From Candidatus Peregrinibacteria bacterium CG11_big_fil_rev_8_21_14_0_20_46_8 (GTDB lineage Bacteria > Patescibacteriota > Gracilibacteria > UBA1369 > UM-FILTER-53-11), in assembly GCA_002796025.1 (NCBI GenBank), contig PCVQ01000040.1:1-12509 (forward strand): 12,509 bases of DNA. Reading direction: 5' to 3'. The notes below the pieces were generated by a model. That model saw only the letters and a program-made list of their open reading frames with translations. It had not been told where the DNA came from and searched no databases. Position numbers and translations under genes: made by a program. Numbering within the stretch: position 1 is the first letter of the stretch; the number at the start of each line of letters is the position of its first letter. This document shows, piece after piece, positions 1 to 6,455 of this stretch.

Positions 1-1277
1 GTAATAATCTGTGCCACGCTTTGGCGTCCGTATTTTTCAACCACGTAATCTAAAACCTTGCTGCGACCTGCAACGTCAAAGTCGATATCAATATCCGGCA
101 TTGAGATACGCGCCGGATTGAGAAAGCGTTCAAAAAGGAGATCGTAGGCCAGGGGATCGACATCGGTAATTTTTAAACAGTAGGCTACCAATGATCCTGC
201 AGCCGAACCTCGGCCCGGCCCCACGATAACATCATTCTCTTTCGCATAGTTCACAAAATCCCAGACGATCAAAAAATAATTATCAAACCCCTGCGTATGG
301 ATAACATCGAGTTCGTACTCCAGCCGCTCCCGTGTTTCTTGCGGAATATTCTCACCATATCGCTCCTCAAGTCCTTTTTCTACAAGCTCGCGCAAATATT
401 CCTGCGCTCCCTTACCATCCGGAGTTTTAAAAACCGGAATCAGATTCTTTCCAAAATGTAACTCGATATTACAGCGCTCCGCAATTTTCACGGTATTCTC
501 AATGGCTTCGGGATGCTCGGCAAAACGCTTTGCAATCTCTTCGGGATGACGCATCGAAAAATCGCCGGTAAGACGCATGCGGTCGGCATCCTGCAAGGTT
601 TTGCCTGTTTGGATGCAGAGCAAAATATCGTGGACATCACGATCCTCGTAACGTCCATAGTGGCTATCGCACGTAGCCACGAGCGGTGCGCCGGTCTCTT
701 TGGTTAATCGATACAAAGCATTATTCACCTGAACTTGCTCTGCCAAGCCTTCATGATCCTGCACCTCTAAATAAAAATTCTCTTTCCCAAAAATATCTTG
801 ATACATGCGTATAATTTCCGCCGCCTTTTCTTCATTATTATCGAGAATCGCGACCGAAGTTTCGCTATTTAAACAGCCGGAGAGGGCTATAAGCCCTTTG
901 CTGAATTCGCGCAACAAACCATGATCTACCCGCGGCTTATAATAAAAGCCTTCGAGATGGGCCTTACTCACAAGCTGCATAAGATTGTGGTAGCCCTCTG
1001 TAGTTTCGGCCAAAACTATTAAGTGATTGATCGGTGTGCCCGGCTCTTTTTTTAATCTGCCTTGCGGCGCCACATAGATCTCGCAGCCGATAATAGGCTT
1101 AATGCCTTCCTTTTTTGCCGCTTTATAAAATTCAACTGCTCCGTACAACGTGCCGTGATCGGTCATGGCAACTGCCGAACACCCCTGTTCTTTTGCAATT
1201 GCAACAGCTTCTGCCGGGCGCGTTAAACCATCGAGCAGGGAATAGTGCGTGTGATTATGAAGGTGAACAAATGACAT
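1..1277 (-). CDS. dnaE: DNA polymerase III subunit alpha (C-family replicative polymerase), N-terminal part
   Basis: Replicative DNA polymerase, 425 codons visible, running off the left edge. The protein opens MSFVHLHNHTHYSLLDG, the start of the PHP domain. All nine PHP metal ligands known from active DnaE PHP domains appear present: H7, H9, D16, H41 (TDHG), E66 (GCEIYV), H97 (GYHNL), C135 (SGCL), D204 and H206 (CDSHY). This predicts a working built-in 3'-5' proofreading nuclease, unlike the degenerate E. coli PHP domain. The palm begins near residue 388 with NPARISMPDIDIDF; the aspartates of PDIDIDF (394-400) include the catalytic pair. The rest of the palm, fingers and clamp-binding region lie outside the window. 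The start lies two bases after the stop of the upstream DUF5665-like gene, with a GGAG about 10 bases before the ATG inside that gene's last codons, so the two are probably co-transcribed. Identification is secure. Confidence 0.97.
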   Translation of the reverse strand, partial: MSFVHLHNHTHYSLLDGLTRPAEAVAIAKEQGCSAVAMTDHGTLYGAVEFYKAAKKEGIKPIIGCEIYVAPQGRLKKEPGTPINHLIVLAETTEGYHNLMQLVSKAHLEGFYYKPRVDHGLLREFSKGLIALSGCLNSETSVAILDNNEEKAAEIIRMYQDIFGKENFYLEVQDHEGLAEQVQVNNALYRLTKETGAPLVATCDSHYGRYEDRDVHDILLCIQTGKTLQDADRMRLTGDFSMRHPEEIAKRFAEHPEAIENTVKIAERCNIELHFGKNLIPVFKTPDGKGAQEYLRELVEKGLEERYGENIPQETRERLEYELDVIHTQGFDNYFLIVWDFVNYAKENDVIVGPGRGSAAGSLVAYCLKITDVDPLAYDLLFERFLNPARISMPDIDIDFDVAGRSKVLDYVVEKYGRQSVAQII

Positions 1278-1279
1278 GT

Positions 1280-1624
1280 TTAGGATGCTCCGTTCTGAGG
1301 AATTGCGTTCTGCGTCTGTTCAATGGCGTCTTCAATCCAAATTCTGACAACTTCAAAGAAATCGCCGACGATCGGCGCCTCGCTCAAAATATTGGTTAAT
1401 ACAAAACCGATGAGCGTAAGCACAAGCGCGGCACCAACTAAAAAGCCAAGGCCACGAAATGTACCGGCCAAAAAATTCACCCAAATAATGCGCCACGGTG
1501 ACTGCAGATAGTTCGTAATCTGCTGCAACTCGATTTTTTGCAGCTGCCCGGCTATTTTCTCGAGCCGCGTTGCCTCTTTTAAGGTCTTCTCCGCCACTTT
1601 TTCAGGTTTGATATTTTCAGCCAT
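1280..1624 (-). CDS. Small membrane protein, DUF5665-like, upstream of dnaE
   Basis: 114 residues. Residues about 1-35 are a charged, probably helical region (KVAEKTLKEATRLEKIAGQL). This is followed by a segment resembling the DUF5665 core, with a tyrosine/serine-proline step and then WRIIWVNFLAGTFRGLGFLVG, leading into one or two hydrophobic helices at about 47-80. The C-terminal tail is acidic (IWIEDAIEQ). The family is small, membrane-anchored and of unknown function; the assignment is by recalled motif, not by search. The stop codon lies two bases from the dnaE start, so the pair should be one transcript. A 15-base perfect hairpin ends four bases before the ATG and no Shine-Dalgarno site is visible, so initiation may be unusual or regulated. 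Confidence 0.8.
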   Translation of the reverse strand: MAENIKPEKVAEKTLKEATRLEKIAGQLQKIELQQITNYLQSPWRIIWVNFLAGTFRGLGFLVGAALVLTLIGFVLTNILSEAPIVGDFFEVVRIWIEDAIEQTQNAIPQNGAS

Positions 1625-1628
1625 AGCT

Positions 1629-1643
1629 TTGGTAGAGTACCAA
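1629..1643 (-). promoter_or_regulatory. Perfect inverted repeat directly upstream of the DUF5665-dnaE start
   Basis: TTGGTA and TACCAA arms (6 bp, no mismatch) separated by 3 bases, ending 4 bases before the ATG at 1624. In RNA this would place a short hairpin exactly where a ribosome binding site belongs. In DNA it could be a small operator. No Shine-Dalgarno sequence is seen. The function is inferred from position only. Confidence 0.35.
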
Positions 1644-1691
1644 GGGGAAGGGGATTCTACAACTGAAAAAAGGGGGGTGGGGTGGTGGGGG
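1644..1691 (+). other. G-tract cluster, potential G-quadruplex, in divergent promoter region
   Basis: The plus strand carries G4-AA-G4 at 1644-1653. A run G6-T-G4-T-G2-T-G5 follows at 1672-1691. There are five tracts of four or more G, most separated by single T or AA, except for an 18-base gap between the two groups. This composition is unlike the AT-rich surroundings and fits a parallel G-quadruplex on the template strand of the DUF5665-dnaE transcript. The base pattern is seen directly; folding is inferred. Confidence 0.6.
1654..1659 (-). promoter_or_regulatory. Possible -10 element for the DUF5665-dnaE operon
   Basis: TAGAAT on the minus strand (5 of 6 matches to TATAAT). It lies about 30 bases before the ATG at 1624 and would give a leader of roughly 23 bases containing the 1629-1643 hairpin. 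No good -35 exists because the upstream DNA is the C-rich complement of the G-tracts. Tentative. Confidence 0.25.
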
Positions 1692-1774
1692 CGCCACGGC
1701 TTTTTAACTCAAAGCTCTCAATCCACTTTTTTGAGCGTTTACTTTTTTGTTCGCATATAACCCTTATCCGGGTG

Positions 1775-1800
1775 TATATCTGAACTAAAGTTCGGATATA
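1775..1800 (+). promoter_or_regulatory. 26-base inverted repeat with GAAC-N4-GTTC core (LexA-box-like operator candidate)
   Basis: Left arm TATATCTGAACT and right arm AGTTCGGATATA match at 11 of 12 positions around a central AA. The inner core at 1782-1793 is GAAC-TAAA-GTTC, the geometry and bases of the Gram-positive-type SOS box (known consensus CGAAC-N4-GTTCG). The repeat overlaps a TATACT -10 element at 1797-1802 and lies 17 bases before the start at 1818, a typical repressor position. Five T residues follow at 1802-1806, so an attenuator hairpin is an alternative, but the stem is AT-rich. LexA binding is an inference; no lexA gene lies in the window. Confidence 0.5.
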
Positions 1801-1802
1801 CT
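1797..1802 (+). promoter_or_regulatory. -10 element (TATACT) for the 168-residue gene
   Basis: TATACT matches TATAAT at 5 of 6 positions and is identical to the -10 hexamers in front of dinB and the Na/Pi gene in this window. Transcription would start about 8-10 bases before the ATG at 1818, giving a very short leader without a Shine-Dalgarno site. No convincing -35 hexamer is seen at the right distance. Confidence 0.45.
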
Positions 1803-1817
1803 TTTTAATCAATTCAA

Positions 1818-2324
1818 ATGAATCAAGCCCCAAAAATAACAAAGCATGCCGCAGCCAGACGACAGTTAGATACTGCCATTAAACTGTTTTTCCACGAACA
1901 AGATAGCATCTCTATACATACTCTCACATGTGCAGCACATCAAATTCTCCGAGATCTTGGAGAAGAATCGGTTCTCAAAGACCAAATGAAGGATATGGTT
2001 TATGAGCACAAACGTAAGGAATGGAGCAAAATGATGAACGAAGCAGAAAACTTCTTCAAGCATGCCGACAGAGACCCTGATAAAATCCTTGAATTTTATC
2101 AACACACTGATTATCTACTATGGGATGCGTGCCAAATGTATCAGCGAGTCACTAGTGAAAAAACAGATTTAATGAATATTTTTGTGACTTGGTTCTTCAT
2201 GGAACACAGCGATATTCTCACAAAACCAGAACATAGATCGCTGGCTCAAAACTTAAGGCCCAAATATTCCTCAAAAAAAGAATTCCTTCAAGAACTATTG
2301 CCACTTGTGCAACAAATTGATTAA
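1818..2324 (+). CDS. Hypothetical helical protein, 168 residues
   Basis: I do not recognise this family with confidence. The protein appears wholly alpha-helical and soluble: no signal peptide, no membrane span, and many charged and aromatic residues. The N-terminal block (AARRQLDTAIKLFF, then SISIHTLTCAAHQIL) resembles widespread uncharacterised bacterial proteins in which an ARRQLxxAI helix is followed by a V/I-SIHTL-A helix. The rest contains a KRKEW stretch, an FFKHADRDPDKILEF segment and an aromatic-rich helix ending MNIFVTWFF. The shape suggests a HEPN-like bundle, but no clear R-x4-6-H catalytic motif is present, so that is only a guess. It stands alone, divergent from DUF5665-dnaE and convergent with the hydrolase at 2386. 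The palindrome at 1775-1800 suggests tight control. It could be a horizontally acquired accessory gene. Confidence 0.75.
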   Translation: MNQAPKITKHAAARRQLDTAIKLFFHEQDSISIHTLTCAAHQILRDLGEESVLKDQMKDMVYEHKRKEWSKMMNEAENFFKHADRDPDKILEFYQHTDYLLWDACQMYQRVTSEKTDLMNIFVTWFFMEHSDILTKPEHRSLAQNLRPKYSSKKEFLQELLPLVQQID

Positions 2325-2385
2325 AAATTCATCCGACAACTAGCTGTACCCAATCAAAACATAAATCACAAAAAATCAAATACCA

Positions 2386-2952
2386 CTACCAATTAAAATT
2401 TCCGGGAATATTGAGAAAATGCTCCAAATATTGAGCCAGTTCTAGGAACTCTTTTTGTTCGAAGTGGCCGCGGTCCTTAAAGCTTTGAAGGTGGCCGTCC
2501 AGGAGTTCTGCAAATTGTTGTCCGTGCGCTAACGGTACATAGGGGTCGTCTTCGGAGTAAAAAAAGCCGAAGTGTTGGGCACGTGTCTTTAATTTTTGCC
2601 AATCAAGTGGCGGCAAGAAGTCTATGATTTGCTCGCGTCCAACATCGTCGATTGGTGTGCCTACCAAAATCACGGCTGCCGCTTTATCTGCATTTGTGTC
2701 ATTCGGCTGCTCCAGCGCCTTTAAAATGGCCAAGCCGCCGAGGCTGTGTCCTATTAAAACTGCCTCTTCAAAATTTCCATCTAAGGTCTGATTAATGGTA
2801 TCTACCCATTCGTGCACTTGTGGTTCATGAGGATTGGGAAACTGCGGCACGTACGTCTGCATGCCGGCTTTTTCTAATAATGCAGCCAGCCAGAGCAACC
2901 ATCCCGGCTGCTGCGGCGACGCCCGAAATCCGTGTGCAATTAAAATTCTCAT
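2386..2952 (-). CDS. Alpha/beta hydrolase of the RBBP9/YdeN serine hydrolase family
   Basis: 188 residues, a normal length for this compact family. It starts MRILIAHGFRASP, the strand-plus-HG oxyanion motif. The nucleophile elbow is GHSLGG with S70. The acid lies in SEDDPYVPL, probably D136, and the base in DRGHFE, H163, so the Ser-Asp-His triad is complete. No signal peptide or membrane segment is seen, so it should act in the cytosol. The natural substrate of this family is mostly unknown; members are small esterases or serine hydrolases. The start overlaps the stop of the YggU gene by four bases (ATGA), pointing to translational coupling. It is the last gene of the long minus-strand block, 61 bases from the convergent gene ending at 2324; no intrinsic terminator is visible between them. 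Confidence 0.9.
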   Translation of the reverse strand: MRILIAHGFRASPQQPGWLLWLAALLEKAGMQTYVPQFPNPHEPQVHEWVDTINQTLDGNFEEAVLIGHSLGGLAILKALEQPNDTNADKAAAVILVGTPIDDVGREQIIDFLPPLDWQKLKTRAQHFGFFYSEDDPYVPLAHGQQFAELLDGHLQSFKDRGHFEQKEFLELAQYLEHFLNIPGNFNW

Positions 2953-3176
2953 AATCCTTCGATAGTAAATATTTTCTGTTTTGATTTAAAGCCGTGGGTC
3001 TGCTCTATCGCGCTTTTTTTCACATGAAAGTGTGCAGCCAACTCCCGCATAATTGCAAGATTCGCCTTACCCTCTGTGGGCGGCTCCTTTACCCAAACTT
3101 TTACATGATGCGGATCGAGCAGCGGCTCTACCTTATTTTCTTTCGCGCCCGGTTTTGCAGTGACGTAGATTTTCAT
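2949..3176 (-). CDS. YggU/DUF167 family protein
   Basis: 75 residues. The DUF167 pattern is clear: an N-terminal strand MKIYVTAKPGAK, the central VKEPPTEGKANLAIMREL signature and the C-terminal SKQKIFTIEG strand after a glycine turn. The family is a small alpha/beta fold of unknown biochemical function found in bacteria, archaea and eukaryotes. This copy is somewhat shorter than the E. coli YggU type. The gene overlaps its neighbours by four bases at both ends (retropepsin stop and hydrolase start), so it sits in the middle of a coupled gene string. No motif suggests catalysis. The assignment rests on recognised motifs and is firm. Confidence 0.9.
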   Translation of the reverse strand: MKIYVTAKPGAKENKVEPLLDPHHVKVWVKEPPTEGKANLAIMRELAAHFHVKKSAIEQTHGFKSKQKIFTIEGL

Positions 3177-3559
3177 TCATCTTTTATTAAAACAATCTGA
3201 TTCATTCGCTCTTGAAATAAAACATCAAAGTATTCAAAAAATCCTTTTCTCCCAATCAATGGCTCCACTTCTTCCTTTGCAACTAAAACTGGTATGGCAA
3301 ATTCATCATCGAGCAATGCAAGTCTTAACTTAGCCTTCTTCGCATGAATTAAAGTTAAATTTGCAACTTCCACTTTTATTTCTTTGCTCTTTATTTTTGA
3401 ATATTGAAGACCCAGAAGCAGCGCCTGTGATTTTGATATCAAAGTAAAATCCGCACCGCTGTCGAGCAATAGCTCAAAGTAGCGTCCAACATTTTTTTTG
3501 TACTTTAATTTTACAGTAATTAAGGGTCGTCCTTTTTTATAAGGGAATTTATGCTGCAA
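3173..3559 (-). CDS. Retropepsin-like (clan AA) aspartic protease
   Basis: 128 residues, the size of one retropepsin protomer. The catalytic motif is LLLDSGADFTLIS with D33 in D-S-G-A. Near the C-terminus, LIGRKGFFEYFDV corresponds to the conserved hydrophobic-G-R block of these domains. Only one D-S/T-G motif is present, so activity would require a homodimer. There is no transmembrane segment or leader, so the enzyme should be cytosolic. The reading frame begins with TTG overlapping the previous gene by 11 bases; no ATG or GTG precedes the catalytic motif, and no Shine-Dalgarno site is seen, so a coupled TTG start is the best choice. Its stop overlaps the YggU start. The substrate is unknown. 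Confidence 0.85.
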   Translation of the reverse strand: MQHKFPYKKGRPLITVKLKYKKNVGRYFELLLDSGADFTLISKSQALLLGLQYSKIKSKEIKVEVANLTLIHAKKAKLRLALLDDEFAIPVLVAKEEVEPLIGRKGFFEYFDVLFQERMNQIVLIKDE

Positions 3560-3749
3560 GATATTTAGGATGAATACGGAAAATTAAAAATTCCCGCTTC
3601 TCAATATCGGGTATCTTTTTCTTCGCTTTTTTCAAAGCAATTATTGCATCCGAACCTGTTCCAACAATTTTACCATCTAATGAAATGATAGTTTCACCTC
3701 GATGTTTTTTCTGAAAAACAGCTGAAATTTTTGGAGATTTGGGAATCAT
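3549..3749 (-). CDS. Small DUF5678-like protein upstream of the retropepsin gene
   Basis: 66 residues. The core HRGETIISLDGKIVGTGSDAIIALKKAKKK matches my memory of DUF5678: a two-strand hairpin ending in an aspartate-glycine turn, then a helix. The tail KREFLIFRIHPKYLAA is a strand-like extension. Small proteins of this type often lie directly before clan AA protease genes, and the 11-base overlap with the protease supports a functional pair (partner, inhibitor or antitoxin-like role), but that is inference. It opens the downstream subgroup of the minus-strand block, 49 bases after the Rieske/ferric-reductase gene, where no clear terminator or strong promoter is visible. Confidence 0.7.
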   Translation of the reverse strand: MIPKSPKISAVFQKKHRGETIISLDGKIVGTGSDAIIALKKAKKKIPDIEKREFLIFRIHPKYLAA

Positions 3750-3798
3750 AAAACTACATGCAAATTACCATTTTATGTCTCTCTTTTCAAGAAAAACC

Positions 3799-5073
3799 TC
3801 AATCTATAGCTACATATCCAACTCCGTCCCGCACTGCCACATGATAATAGGGGATAACATCATCGTACCCCGGCGGGCCTTTGCCGCTGGACACGCTAAA
3901 TTGGTAGCGATGCCACGGGCACTCGACATAGCCGTTCCGAATTTCTCCTTTATAAATGGGGCCACCTTGGTGAGGACAGCGATTGCTCATAGCGAAGAGT
4001 TTGCCTTGGTATTTATATATCGCGAGGTCGACTTTTCCGATTCGAATGAGTGTGCCACGGCCTTCGTGAAAGCTCCGTTCATGCCCCAGCTTATAGTACG
4101 TCTTGCCCTCGATTACTACTTTTTCTTCTGCGCGGCGCACATGCCGGTCGGTTATAATTTTCATAATCCAGCCTGCCACATGTGAGAGCGTGACCGTGGC
4201 AAAGAGCCCCCAAAAAAGAATTTTAAATCCAAGCGGGCGAGCTGCCAATACGCCGGTAGAAACGTGCACCATCATCGCGGCATAGGCAATGTACACAAGG
4301 ACGTGCACCTGCTTCCATCCATTTACAAAGCGCAACACCAAGCGAATCACACTCCATGGCGCAACTAAAATCCAGTAAACAAGAAAAGTGATTAAGAGAA
4401 TTTTCTGCCATGTAAAGAGTGCGCTTCCTCCTATTCGCCAAAACCAAAATAAAATTCCTGAATATGCGAACAGCAAAACCGTATGAGTGATCTTCCATGC
4501 AAGGGCGGGAACTTTTTTCTGCACATAATCCCAAGATATTGCAGCCAAAATCGCCATAACCAACAAAGCCGTCAGGCCAAAAAACAAAAATGGATCTTGC
4601 TGAATCGCACTAAGATCGTAATTAAAATAGTTCCGCAGCACTAAATGCGCATGCAACAAACCAAACAAAAATGCCGTAACGCCAATATGCCGCCGGTGCT
4701 TATAAAAGTGCAGCCCAAAATCGGTAAAGCGCGACCACGGGCCTATGAGCAGTGCGCCATTCAGCAGTACAAGTGAGGTCCATGCCGCGCTGCGCAATGC
4801 AAGCACAACCTGCGGATCTGCATCTTTTGGTGCTAAGAAAAAAATCACCGCAAACTCCGCCGCCAGCAGCAGTGCAAAATTCCTGTCAAAGCGCGCCCAC
4901 TTTCCGCGCAGCTGCGCCACCACTGCCAATACAAAAAATCCACCAATCATCCATACAAAAGGATGTGCTGTAAAATTCTGACTCATAGGCGCAAATGCAA
5001 CAAAAGCCAAACTCAATACGAGCATTACTTTTGGATGATTAATCTTGCGCCGCAATTTCTTCCATTCTGCCAT
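3799..5073 (-). CDS. Ferric-reductase-type heme membrane protein fused to a Rieske [2Fe-2S] domain
   Basis: 424 residues from ATG 5073. About nine or ten hydrophobic helices span 16-304. Within them is a ferric-reductase-like heme b core: RRHIGVTAFLFGLLHAH (H141/H143), WKITHTVLLFAY (H197) and GWKQVHVLVYIAYAAMMVH (H257, H270). The C-terminal 110 residues are a Rieske domain with CPH (C366, H368), then 16 residues to CPWH (C385, H388), the canonical ligand set. The Rieske domain occupies the place where NOX and FRE proteins carry their FAD/NAD(P)H domain, so it is probably the cytosolic electron entry. The upstream FMN reductase gene ends 10 bases before this ATG, resembling the known Fre-MsrQ pairing. 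An alternative GTG start at 5097 would add eight residues and overlap that gene. The electron acceptor is unknown. Confidence 0.88.
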   Translation of the reverse strand: MAEWKKLRRKINHPKVMLVLSLAFVAFAPMSQNFTAHPFVWMIGGFFVLAVVAQLRGKWARFDRNFALLLAAEFAVIFFLAPKDADPQVVLALRSAAWTSLVLLNGALLIGPWSRFTDFGLHFYKHRRHIGVTAFLFGLLHAHLVLRNYFNYDLSAIQQDPFLFFGLTALLVMAILAAISWDYVQKKVPALAWKITHTVLLFAYSGILFWFWRIGGSALFTWQKILLITFLVYWILVAPWSVIRLVLRFVNGWKQVHVLVYIAYAAMMVHVSTGVLAARPLGFKILFWGLFATVTLSHVAGWIMKIITDRHVRRAEEKVVIEGKTYYKLGHERSFHEGRGTLIRIGKVDLAIYKYQGKLFAMSNRCPHQGGPIYKGEIRNGYVECPWHRYQFSVSSGKGPPGYDDVIPYYHVAVRDGVGYVAID

Positions 5074-5083
5074 TGCGAACAGC

Positions 5084-5632
5084 TTACCCTTGTTCACGGC
5101 CTTGCTTCAAGATTTTGGCATACCACAAGAGCTGGTCGAGCATCTTTTCGATCTTTGGCAGGTACGCTTCCTCTAACAGTTTTCCATCCTCATCAAAGAC
5201 ATCGTTAATTTTTGAAACGTTAACGGGAGAGGGGACCGGCACCATCTTCAATGTAGAAATGAGCTGATGCATGAGCTCCACTAAGCGCACGCCACCAAAG
5301 CCGCCTTTCGAAACACTCACCACAACGGCGCACCGCTTTTCGTATTCCTTAAATGCTTCATCGAGCAAAATCTTCAACTCACCGGGATAACTGTGATTGT
5401 ATTCTGGCGCAACAACTATAAAGCCGTCAGTCTCCAAAACATGCTTTTTCCACTCTTCCGATTTTGGATTTGGCTCTTCGGGCGGATTTGTAATGCAGGT
5501 TAAATAATCCTTTACATCAAAGTATTGCGCCTCTACTCCTTCACGCTTTTTTAACTGTTCAAAGACAAGTTGTGCCATATGTTCCGATTTGCGCCCATGA
5601 CGTGCAGTACCCAAAATTACTCCTATTTTCAT
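5084..5632 (-). CDS. NADPH-dependent FMN reductase family protein
   Basis: 182 residues, a typical length. A flavodoxin-like fold is indicated by MKIGVILGTARHGRKSEHMA (FMN phosphate-binding loop after strand 1), IVVAPEYNHSYPGELKILLD (the family's P-E-Y-N-x-S-x-P-G-x-L-K signature, about residues 74-90) and VSVSKGGFGGVR (the glycine-rich loop near 108). The family reduces FMN or quinones with NAD(P)H in the cytosol. The gene lies four bases after endonuclease IV and ends 10 bases before the ATG of the Rieske/ferric-reductase gene, so it is the likely electron donor for that membrane protein. No Shine-Dalgarno site is seen; translation is probably coupled. Quinone reductase or azoreductase activity are alternatives. 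Confidence 0.92.
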   Translation of the reverse strand: MKIGVILGTARHGRKSEHMAQLVFEQLKKREGVEAQYFDVKDYLTCITNPPEEPNPKSEEWKKHVLETDGFIVVAPEYNHSYPGELKILLDEAFKEYEKRCAVVVSVSKGGFGGVRLVELMHQLISTLKMVPVPSPVNVSKINDVFDEDGKLLEEAYLPKIEKMLDQLLWYAKILKQGREQG

Positions 5633-5636
5633 ATTA

Positions 5637-6455
5637 CTATTTGATTAATGATTTAAGAATATCAACATTTTTTTTATCCGGCCCCATGTTATCAAATCCC
5701 GGCACTTCCAAAAGCCAGGGCAGATTTTTAAGATGGTTGTATGCGAGCAATTTTTTAAACGTCGCTCGTCCAATTTCCCCCTCTCCAATATTTTCATGCC
5801 GATCTTTAAATGACCCGAGCGGAACCTTCGAATCATTGGCATGCACCACAATCACATTCTTAAGGCCGAGCTCTGCATCCCACTTTTCAAAATTAAATTG
5901 ATTCGCACCAAAGGCGTGCGCGGTATCTATGCATACTGCTATACGAGGATTCTTTGCCAAATCTAAAAGTGCGCGCAAATCTTTTGGCTCGGAACCGACT
6001 TTGTTCCCGCCGCCCGAGCCGTTTTCCATAATAAGTTTTGCTTTGCCCGGAACATTTTTAACAATCTGATTCATGGCCGCTGCAATTTGTCGCAGCGCCG
6101 CATCGTGCTCAATGCCTCCCTTTGTGGATCCGACGTGAAAAATTAATCCTTCAGCTTCCAATTTTTCTGCAATAGCCAAGTGAGCCGTAAGCGCTTCAAT
6201 AGATTTTTTAACCGATGCCGCATCCGGTGCCGCCAAATTCGCCAAATAGCACGCGTGTAAAAAAACGCTCTTAATTTTGCTCGATTTAAATGCAGCCCGG
6301 AATTCCGCAATATCTTGCTCGCTTGGCATGCGCACGCCCCACTGTCGCGGCGAAGAACCAAAAATTTGAATTGCCTCTGCGCCAATTTCCTCACCGCGCG
6401 CAATAGCTTTTGCTAAACCGCCGGCCGTTGAAACATGTGCTCCGATGATTGCCAT
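5637..6455 (-). CDS. nfo: Endonuclease IV (AP endonuclease / deoxyribonuclease IV)
   Basis: 272 residues, slightly shorter than the 285-residue E. coli enzyme. It cuts the backbone 5' to abasic sites and handles some oxidised bases in base excision repair. It begins MAIIGAHVSTAGGLAKAI, and all nine zinc ligands of the TIM barrel are present: H67 (HACYLANLA), H107 (FHVGST), E144 (MENGSGGGNKVG), D177 and H180 (CIDTAHAFGA), H205 (VHANDSK), D218 and H220 (KDRHENIGEG) and E250 (LLEVPG). The ATG overlaps the last base of the bcp stop (TAATG), a standard translational-coupling arrangement, and the stop is four bases from the FMN reductase start. This places oxidative-damage repair in one transcript with peroxide removal. 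Identification is secure. Confidence 0.97.
   Translation of the reverse strand: MAIIGAHVSTAGGLAKAIARGEEIGAEAIQIFGSSPRQWGVRMPSEQDIAEFRAAFKSSKIKSVFLHACYLANLAAPDAASVKKSIEALTAHLAIAEKLEAEGLIFHVGSTKGGIEHDAALRQIAAAMNQIVKNVPGKAKLIMENGSGGGNKVGSEPKDLRALLDLAKNPRIAVCIDTAHAFGANQFNFEKWDAELGLKNVIVVHANDSKVPLGSFKDRHENIGEGEIGRATFKKLLAYNHLKNLPWLLEVPGFDNMGPDKKNVDILKSLIK

Noticed and set aside
1725..1753. Two copies of ACTTTTTTG-N2-CG spaced 16 bases as an iteron or direct-repeat element
   Set aside because: Only two imperfect, T-rich copies; likely chance in AT-rich spacer DNA.
1657..1842. Minus-strand open frame of 61 codons across the divergent spacer
   Set aside because: It runs through the G-tract complement (poly-proline), the palindrome and the start of the plus-strand gene, with no recognisable protein features.
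2949..3801. Possible UGA-recoded genetic code (as in Gracilibacteria/Absconditabacteria)
   Set aside because: TGA ends three genes at exactly the expected family lengths and forms ATGA overlaps with the next starts, so it is a normal stop.
4223..4534. Alternative frames inside the Rieske/ferric-reductase gene, several over 60 codons on both strands
   Set aside because: They overlap a clearly coding frame and show no family motifs; typical shadow frames.
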